Source: Doris montereyensis (taxonomy: Eukaryota > Mollusca > Gastropoda > Nudibranchia > Dorididae). From it: a stretch of 64,000 bases of DNA. The stretch covers positions 172,501 through 236,500 of the forward strand of contig JAXRKP010000534.1 of the NCBI GenBank assembly GCA_037039925.1, given 5' to 3'. The position numbers and the translations under genes were made by a program. Within the stretch, counting starts at the first letter, position 1; every line of letters starts with the position of its first letter. Positions 57,435 to 64,000 of the stretch are shown here, piece after piece. The notes beneath the pieces were generated by a model. That model saw only the letters and a list, made by a program, of their open reading frames with translations, was not told where the DNA came from and did not search any database.

Positions 57435-57840
57435 ATATCCTGAAAGATCATCTATCTATCCATCCATCTATTTATCTTGGCGGAAAGTAAAGTTATAGTT
57501 TGGCCTATTTATAGGCTATCTATCTATTTATCTGAAATAAAGTTATCTTTCTATCTAGTTAGCTATCTATCTATCTATTTATCTATATATCTATCTATTT
57601 ATCTACAAATCGATGTCCGCTTCAGTAGCCCTCTGATTTTCACTCTAAGTTTGGTCTCTATCTAGGTTGGCATATCTATTTATATATCTATCTATCTATC
57701 CTATCACATTTATCTATCTAGCTCTATGAGCCATATCAAAAGAACTTCATCTATCTATCACTTATTACTATCTATCTATCTATCTATCTATCTATCCATC
57801 CATCTATTTATCTATCTATCTATCTATTTATCTATCTATA

Positions 57841-57875
<35 letters not shown>

Positions 57876-58115
57876 TTATTATCTATCTATCTATCTATTT
57901 ATCTATATATCTATCTATTTATATTATCTATCTTATTTATTCTATCTATCTATCTATTTATCTCATATATCTATCTATCTATCTATCTATTTATCAATCT
58001 ATCTATCTATTTATCTATATATCTATCTATTTATCTATCTATTTCTATCTATCTATCTATCAAAGGTTATTATCTATAGAGCTCTATTTATCTATCTATC
58101 TATCTATTTATCATA

Positions 58116-58163
<48 letters not shown>

Positions 58164-58175
58164 CAACTATCTGTC
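57435..58175 (+). repeat. (ATCT)n microsatellite, imperfect
   Basis: ATCTATCTATCT runs are interrupted by ATTTATCTATATATC variants and by short unique insertions, some of which repeat (about 57614-57670). The serine/isoleucine/tyrosine/leucine frames are artefacts. Confidence 0.96.
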
Positions 58176-58225
58176 TATATATAATCAAGCAGGTATTGAT
58201 CTACTATATTATCTTAAGTCCCTAC

Positions 58226-58379
58226 CTTAATGATTCCATTGAAGGGAGCGTCTAGAAGGTTGAAGTGTTCATAGAGGTCCTCAAAGTCTCCGACCGACAT
58301 CGAAAACATGCCAACAATCACTTCAAATTGATGGGGAGAACGTCCACGTCTTTCATGCCCCGGAACGGAATGTAGACAG
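58226..58379 (-). CDS. TRPV-A coding exon: end of S5, pore loop and selectivity filter
   Basis: After the acceptor TTTTACTAG, joined to the previous exon at phase 1, the exon reads (A)VYIPFRGMKDVDVLP. A missing base in a C run (plus-strand G run 58333-58336) shifts the frame, after which QFEVIVGMFSMSVGDFEDLY and EHFNLLDAPFNGIIK continue to the donor AAG|GTAGGG. MFSMSVGDF is the pore helix and filter region of invertebrate TRPV channels, with GDF at the filter. With the base restored the exon fits phase 1 in and phase 0 out. Confidence 0.92.
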
Positions 58380-58389
58380 CTAGTAAAAA

Positions 58390-58615
58390 GAGGCAAAGGT
58401 TAAAATTATTCAACAGAGCTGTTGATTTACATGAAAGGACAAATGCATCATTTCCACCAACAGAAGACGTGGCAAGACACAAGCCTTCATTAAAATCCTA
58501 CGATTAGCAAAACGTTTGCCCAGAATTACATTGTCCTGATTACACATGAGACACTATTTTGGAGTTACCATCATTACCACATTCAGTGTTTTTGTTTGTC
58601 TTAAATTACATTTAT
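58390..58615. other. Intronic DNA, nothing recognised
   Basis: No supported feature was recognised. Confidence 0.35.
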
Positions 58616-58617
58616 AA

Positions 58618-58915
58618 GTAAGTAACAGTTCCTTCAAGGCCATTACAGCCCACAGAGCTGTAACGTATCCCGATTTCTATAGCATGAAGCTGAACAGATG
58701 ATAATAATCACCTCCTGGACAGGACGCTAGTCGGATGCAGGTTTTTACTCCCAAGCTACTGCTGGTACCCCATTTTCACACCTGGGTCAAGTGGGGAAAA
58801 ACAGGTCAAGTGTCTTTCCCAAGGAACACAATGTCGGGCCTGGCATTTGTGAAGATTCAAACCCGGGTGGGACCTCATGATTCCCAGTCAGGCAGCCTAT
58901 CCACTCATACCAGTC
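58618..58915 (-). mobile_element. tRNA-derived SINE, family 1
   Basis: On the plus strand the inverted order is GTTCCTTCAAGGCCATTACA (tail), ACAGGACGCTAGTCGGATGC, GTTTTTACTCCCAAGCTACT, GTGTCTTTCCCAAGGAACAC, then AAGATTCAAACCCGGG (B box) and TGATTCCCAGTCAGGCAGCC (head). Confidence 0.88.
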
Positions 58916-58919
58916 TTTT

Positions 58920-59320
58920 TTCCAGCTGAGGAGATTAGAGCCTTTCTTTCTCAAAACAAGTTCAAGACAAAACAACATTGCTCTGAGCCAATGAACTATA
59001 ATCAGTGAGTTACAAAAGCACAGATGCTTTTATACGATTTAAAAATGATAAAGATATAACATTTATGCATTGGAGGAGTTAATAAAATATTGAAGTATAC
59101 GTCTACATAATACATGTGAAGAGTTTAAATGCAGAGTGAAACGTGTGCCAAATTTACATAATATTCTAGATCTAGACATTGAATAAAGATACAAGATGGA
59201 TTTATTGTCCTATGATACGCACAAAGCAGGCTCACTGACTTTTATCCCAATAGCTTTGGTGTAATTGCCCAGAAACTCCTTCTTTGGGGGAAAATATATT
59301 ATCAATGTCCACTATTATTG
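58920..59320. other. Intronic DNA, nothing recognised
   Basis: No supported feature was recognised; the palindromic word TCTAGATCTAGA is at about 59164. Confidence 0.35.
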
Positions 59321-59324
59321 TTAA

Positions 59325-60640
59325 ATTTATTATTGATAGATTGGACAACCCATGTATTATCTTAGTGATACATTCCACAACCCATATATCATCTTAGTGA
59401 TAGATTGTACAACCCAATATATTATATTATTTCACAATATTCTTGATAGATTGCACAACCAATATATTATCTTAGTGATACATTCCACAACCCATATATC
59501 ATCTTAGTGATAGATTGTACAACCAATATATCATCTTAGTGATAGATTGCACAACCAATATATTATCTTAGTGATACATTCCACAACCCAAAACCAATAT
59601 ATTATCTTAGTGATAGATTCACAACCCATATATTATCTTAGTGATAGATTGCACAACCAATATATTATCTTAGTGATACATTCCACAACCCATATATCAT
59701 CTTAGTGATAGATTGCACAACCAATATATTATCTTAGTGATAGATTGCACAACCAATATATTATCTTAGTGATAGATTAACCTATATATTATCTTAGTGA
59801 ACATTGTACAACCCATATATTATCTTAGTGATACATTGTACAACAACCCATATATTATCTTAGTGATAGATTGTACAACCCATATATTATCTTAGTGATA
59901 CATTGTATACCCCATATATATTATCTTAGTGATAGATTGCACAACCAATATATTATCTTAGTGATAGATTGCACAACCAATATATTATCTTAGTGATAGA
60001 TTGCACAACCAATATATTATCTTAGTGATAGATTGCACAACCAATATATTATCTTAGTGATACATTGCACAACCCATATATTATCTTAGTGATACATTGT
60101 ACAACCCATATATTATCTTAGTGATACATTGTACAACCCATATATTATCTTAGTGATACATTGTACAACCCATATATTATCTTAGTGATACATTGTACCC
60201 ATATATTATCTTAGTGATACATTGTACAACCCATATATTATCTTAGTGATACATTGTACAACCCATATATTATCTTAGTGATACATTGTACAACCAATAT
60301 ATTATCTTAGTGATACATTGCACAACCCATATATTATCTGATAGATTGATTTTCTTAGTGATACATTGTACAACCATATTATCTTAGTGATACATTGTAC
60401 AACCCATATATATTATCTTAGTGATATTTACAACCCATATATTATCTTAGTGATACATTGTACAACCCATATATTATCTTAGTGATACATTGTACAACCC
60501 ATTTATTATCTTAGTGATACATTGTACAACCCATATATTATCTTAGTGATACATTGTACAACCCATATATTATCTTAGTGATACATTGTACACCCCATTT
60601 ATTATCTTAGTGATACATTGCACAACCCATTATCTTTATA
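59325..60640 (+). repeat. 32-bp minisatellite, type 1 (GATACATTGTACAACCCATA + TATTATCTTAGT)
   Basis: About 40 copies occur in two sub-types: left copies mostly AGATTGCACAACCAATATAT, right copies mostly ACATTGTACAACCCATATAT. Confidence 0.96.
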
Positions 60641-61175
60641 CATTGCACACCCCATTTATTATCTTAGTGATACATTGCACAACTATATATCATTTTCATT
60701 TGTAGATTACACAACCCACATATTTATTTACAGATACATTGATTACAACTTATACATTTTCATTTGTAGATTACACATACCTTATTTCATTTGTAGATTA
60801 CACAACCCATAGATTATTTCATTTGTAGATTACACATCCCATATCTTATTTCATTTGTAGATTACACATCCCATATCTTATTTCATTTGTAGATTACACA
60901 ACCAATATCTTATTTCATTTGTAGATCACACAACCCATATCTTATTTCATTTGTAGATCACACAACCAATATCTTATTTCATTTATAGATCACACAACCC
61001 ATATCTTATTTCATTTGTAGATCCCACAACCCATATCTTATTTCATATGTAGATTACACAACCCATATCTTATTTCATTTGTAGATTACACAACCCATAT
61101 CTTATTTCATTTGTAGATTACACAACCCATATCTTATTTCATTTGTAGATTACACACCTCCCACATTATTTCATT
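60641..61175 (+). repeat. 32-bp minisatellite, type 2 (CATTTGTAGATTACACAACC + CATATCTTATTT)
   Basis: About 15 copies directly continue type 1 with the same period and the shared ACAACCCATAT core but a different second half. Confidence 0.96.
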
Positions 61176-61179
61176 TACA

Positions 61180-62360
61180 GAGTGCACAAATTCAAAATAA
61201 TGTAATTTCAAAACGGTGCTGATTGAAATGAAATGCGTACACAGTGACTCAACACACAGAACACATATCAAGTGATGATAAGAAGTAAGAGAGGGAACGG
61301 AAAAAAAAACAACATTGAACAACTGTGGGTTGGAAGTTTAGAGGTATTTAGCCGTAACACAATGCAAACAAAGGTGAAAACGTGGTGAGAAAACACGGAA
61401 TTACAGGAATTTCTGACACATACAGGGATTACGATTGAATCGAACAACAAACACGTGCTTTTTTGCCTACTCTTTAACGTCTTCGGCCAGCACTTGTTTA
61501 AAGAGTCACAGGTTGAGGGATTTTAATGATCAAGCCCATAATCAACTCCGTAGCCATAAATCCTGGCTGTTTTAAAATAGAAACTCACATTGCTGAAATA
61601 GAATTGTACGTATATAAATATGTATGAGGAGATAGATCTGTTAGGGGGGGGTATTAATTCATTTGGAATGAGAAATAAAACCACCATAAGTGTTTTGTGG
61701 GTACATTCTCAACATCGTGAAATTCACATAGAGAAATTACAAGGTTCATCCTTTGCTCTCCTTTTATGGCAAGGTGATGGGTGCAGACATGGAAGTCTCA
61801 GATCCAATTCTGTCTGGTGCCCTAAGTTTGTTGGATTGTTTTTTCTCTTACTATTTCTTTTCATTGTTTCCTTTTGTTCCTACGGGCTTCAATACCTGTT
61901 TCCTGCCATTATCGATCACTTTCTACTTTCTACGACGAGCTGATAAAGTGAGCAGGTGATAAGCTGTACACTATAGCTTGTTGCATAATATTGAGCATTT
62001 CTGGGTTTAAAAATTGAAATGACAAGCATAATATGTGCAGACACAATGGTCACATATAATTTGAGATTGATCACTAACAGCAGTAACAGATCAAAAGGAA
62101 AAGAAAAGCATGGTAAATTTGTTTGCAAGGATGACCTATCCCCCCTCCTTTAAATTAGTCTACACTGAAATAAATTTTTCATATTTTAAAAAAGTGAATA
62201 AAAATGACTATCAAAATTTGAGATTTATTACCTTTCAAGTAAAAACAATTTGAAAACCTGAAAGCGACTAAATTTCTGATGGATTTTTTCGACAAAACTG
62301 AAAATCTTTGAAAAAAACTCAACGGAAACTGTAGCCTCCATAATCTGCGAATTGAAATCT
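61180..62360. other. Intronic DNA, nothing recognised
   Basis: No exon was recognised between the 32-bp array and exon 62364-62472. The frames at 61620-61943 and 61916-62128 have no recognisable domain. Confidence 0.4.
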
Positions 62361-62363
62361 TAC

Positions 62364-62472
62364 CTTGTGAAAATCCGACAAGGAAAAGGGAGTAGATAAT
62401 AAAAAACGGAGAAGGTCGCCACGAATCATGTTGTAGATCATAACTACAAAGGGGCCGGTGATTCTCAAGCCT
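62364..62472 (-). CDS. TRPV-A coding exon: S4-S5 linker and S5
   Basis: After the acceptor TTTTGACAG, joined at phase 2 to the previous exon, the exon reads (R)GLRITGPFVVMIYNMIRG then DLLRF. A missing base in a six-base T run (plus-strand A run 62401-62406) shifts the frame, after which IIYSLFLVGFSQ leads to the donor CAAG|GTAAGA. GPFVVMIYxMIxGDLLRF(x)IIYxxFLxGFSQ is the TRPV S4-S5/S5 signature. Observed length is 109 bases; one added base makes the phases consistent on both sides. Confidence 0.94.
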
Positions 62473-62599
62473 CTGTCAAAATTTTAAAAGAAGTCATGAA
62501 GGAGCCAATGTTTCCAATTTTCTGGATTCTAAATTCTTTTTCGAAAATTTACTACAGTAATTTTAATTTCCCTAAATCAATGGGTGTTTTTATTTATTA

Positions 62600-62700
62600 C
62601 TATTACATTTTTGTTATTATTATCATCATCATTATTATTCTAATTATTAATTATTATTATCATTATTATTATTATTATTATTTTTTATTTTTATTTTTTA
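62600..62700 (+). repeat. Imperfect (ATT)n stretch
   Basis: ATTATT words run from 62612 to 62698 with interruptions, just upstream (minus sense) of exon 62364-62472. Confidence 0.85.
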
Positions 62701-62714
62701 GAAAAGAAAGTTCA

Positions 62715-62960
62715 GTCAAAGCCATAATGGACCATAGAGCGAGAGCTGATCTCGGTTTCTGTAACGTGAAGTGGAACAGATATTTCATAATCACGCCCTG
62801 GACATGATGCTAGCAATGGTGCAGTTTTTACTCCCAAGCTAATGCTTGTACTCATTTGCATCTGGATTGAGGGAGGAAAATGTGTATTAAGCGTCCCCAC
62901 TCAAGCAACACAACGCAGAAATAGCTTTGTTAGGGTTCAAACCCGGGGACCTCAGGGTTA
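62715..62960 (-). mobile_element. tRNA-derived SINE, family 1, diverged
   Basis: Inverted order on the plus strand: CATAATGGACCATAGAGCGA (tail), CTGTAACGTGAAGTGGAACA, TTTTTACTCCCAAGCTAATG, CATTTGCATCTGGATTGAGG, then AGGGTTCAAACCCGGGGACC (B box). Confidence 0.8.
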
Positions 62961-62964
62961 AAAG

Positions 62965-63265
62965 AAATGGTGGAATGTTTTCTTAAGTTGACATGTTCAG
63001 GTCAAATCACCCAAAAGTATTTTTGTAGATAAAATAAATTTCTTAGTATTTTTGGCTGTGCCCACATTCACCCTAGAGTATATTCTATTTCTTCACTTGT
63101 TCCAATAGTCTGTAAAATTTATGGATGTCTGATTTAAAAGCCTATTGTGACTAGACAGCCAAACTAACTTCTATTATAGAATTAATTTAATATTTTGCTT
63201 TTCATTTTTCATTTTTAACGTGTGTTTGTTATTCCTGTATTTTTAAATGCCTTTTTTAAACCGTT
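62965..63265. other. Intronic DNA, nothing recognised
   Basis: No supported feature was recognised. Confidence 0.35.
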
Positions 63266-63269
63266 TTAC

Positions 63270-63421
63270 CTGCAAAAGAAGAGGAAATATGAAGGCGTCA
63301 AAAGAGTGGCTACAACCACGATGACGTCTTCAAACTCATAGGCACAAACTGCTCGTGCTGGCACCATGCAGATGACTAGGATGTTGGACATCAGGAAAAG
63401 AGCTTTGGCTGGGGTTGACAT
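63270..63421 (-). CDS. TRPV-A coding exon: S3 and S4
   Basis: After the acceptor TTCCTTTAG the exon reads MSTPAKALFLMSNILVICMV then PARAVCAYEFEDVIVVVATL and LTPSYFLFFC, with AG left before the donor AG|GTAAAA. The AG joins the next exon to complete an arginine codon and give FFCRG. Sequence: two hydrophobic segments (S3 near FLMSNILVICMVP, S4 near VIVVVATLLTPSYFLFF). The PAKxxFLxS and TxPYFLFFCRG-like motifs are typical of invertebrate TRPV S3-S4. The leading ATG is internal to the protein and is not a start. No indel is needed. Confidence 0.94.
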
Positions 63422-63429
63422 CTAAAGGA

Positions 63430-63815
63430 AAGATAAATTGTTATTCAGAATTGTTGGAATGAAGATTAAAAATATTGTTCAAAAACAAACATTTATCTAT
63501 ATATCAATAGGAGGCACAGAAGAAAACATCAAGGCATGGGCAACTTTCTTAAAATTTCTAATATTTTTATCACAATGAAGATAAACTTATTCAATTTAAA
63601 TGTAAAATCCGTCCTCCTCTGTGCAAGCGAAACCATGGAATAATTCCACAACCTACAGCAAGAAATTACAAAATATTTATAAATGGCTGCCTGAGAAAGA
63701 ATCAGATGGCCTAAGATAATCAGGAATGAAGACCTTTGGCAGAGGACAAATCACAAAAAAAAACAAATATAGAAGTATAAATAGGTAAGCAAAAGATGGA
63801 AATGGCTTGGCATAA
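63430..63815. other. Intronic DNA, nothing recognised
   Basis: No upstream TRPV-A exon was recognised between the S3-S4 exon and the 53-bp array; S1-S2 and the ankyrin exons should lie beyond base 64000. Confidence 0.45.
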
Positions 63816-63821
63816 TCACAC

Positions 63822-64000
63822 TGAAAACCAGACTCCTGCATTACAAAAAAGAGCATGTCAGTGGAACACACACACTGAAAACCAGACTCCTGCATTACAA
63901 AAAGAGCATGTCAGTGGAACACACACACTGAAAACCAGACTCCTGCATTACAAAAAGAGCATGTCAGTGGAACACACACACTGAAAACCAGACTCCTGCA
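63822..64000 (+). repeat. 53-bp minisatellite, cut by the window edge
   Basis: Three and a half copies contain GAAAACCAGACTCCTGCATT and ACAAAAAGAGCATGTCAGTG, then GAACACACACACT. Units start at 63824, 63877, 63930 and 63983. The first copy has one extra A. Confidence 0.96.

Noticed and set aside
61620..61943. 107-codon plus-strand frame with hydrophobic stretch
   Set aside because: It lies antisense within a TRPV-A intron and has no recognisable domain or supporting signals.

Overview
The window is eukaryotic nuclear DNA from an invertebrate, most likely a mollusc and plausibly a gastropod. The evidence is short exons with GT/AG splice sites, tRNA-derived SINEs, LINE fragments, a TA-flanked DNA transposon and a very heavy load of minisatellites and microsatellites. 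The host assignment is inference. There are no prokaryotic operons, rRNAs, intact tRNA genes or CRISPR arrays.

The only recognisable host genes are two TRPV-type cation channel genes, both on the minus strand and in the same head-to-tail order. Their exons are too short to stand out as long reading frames. TRPV-A (right, 63421 down to 50911) shows its last six coding exons: S3-S4, S4-S5, S5/pore, S6, post-S6 and the C-terminus with its stop. Its 5' part lies beyond the right edge. TRPV-B (left, 31346 down to 5547) shows its 5' part: an ATG exon, the N-terminal linker, ankyrin-repeat exons and the pre-S1 exon. It continues beyond the left edge. Splice phases agree at every directly tested junction once single missing bases are allowed. 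About eight one-base losses, mostly in homopolymers, interrupt otherwise perfect exons in both genes. This pattern looks more like uncorrected long-read assembly error than gene decay.

Layout. 1-5.5 kb: GAA, CTT, 39-bp, GA and GT repeats. 5.5-31.3 kb: TRPV-B, whose introns carry distinct tandem arrays (24, 20, 20, 69, 44, 22, 21, 51/60 and 40 bp units), a LINE with endonuclease and reverse transcriptase remnants (21.7-23.45 kb) and SINEs. 31.3-50.9 kb: intergenic, with GA/CT tracts, SINEs, a 37-bp array, an AAT microsatellite split by a pogo-like non-autonomous DNA transposon, a 52-bp array, two LINE fragments and a 30-bp array. 50.9-63.4 kb: TRPV-A, with 17-bp, TC, AAT, 42-bp, ATCT and 32-bp arrays in its introns. 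63.8-64.0 kb: the start of a 53-bp array.

TRPV channels are tetrameric plasma-membrane cation channels. In invertebrates the Nanchung/Inactive/OSM-9 branch serves mechano-, hygro- and chemosensation in ciliated sensory neurons, often as heteromers of two TRPV subunits. Two neighbouring TRPV genes would fit that, but the two visible halves are complementary, so a single gene split by misassembly must also be considered. Almost all long apparent ORFs in the window are translations of tandem repeats and are not annotated as genes.
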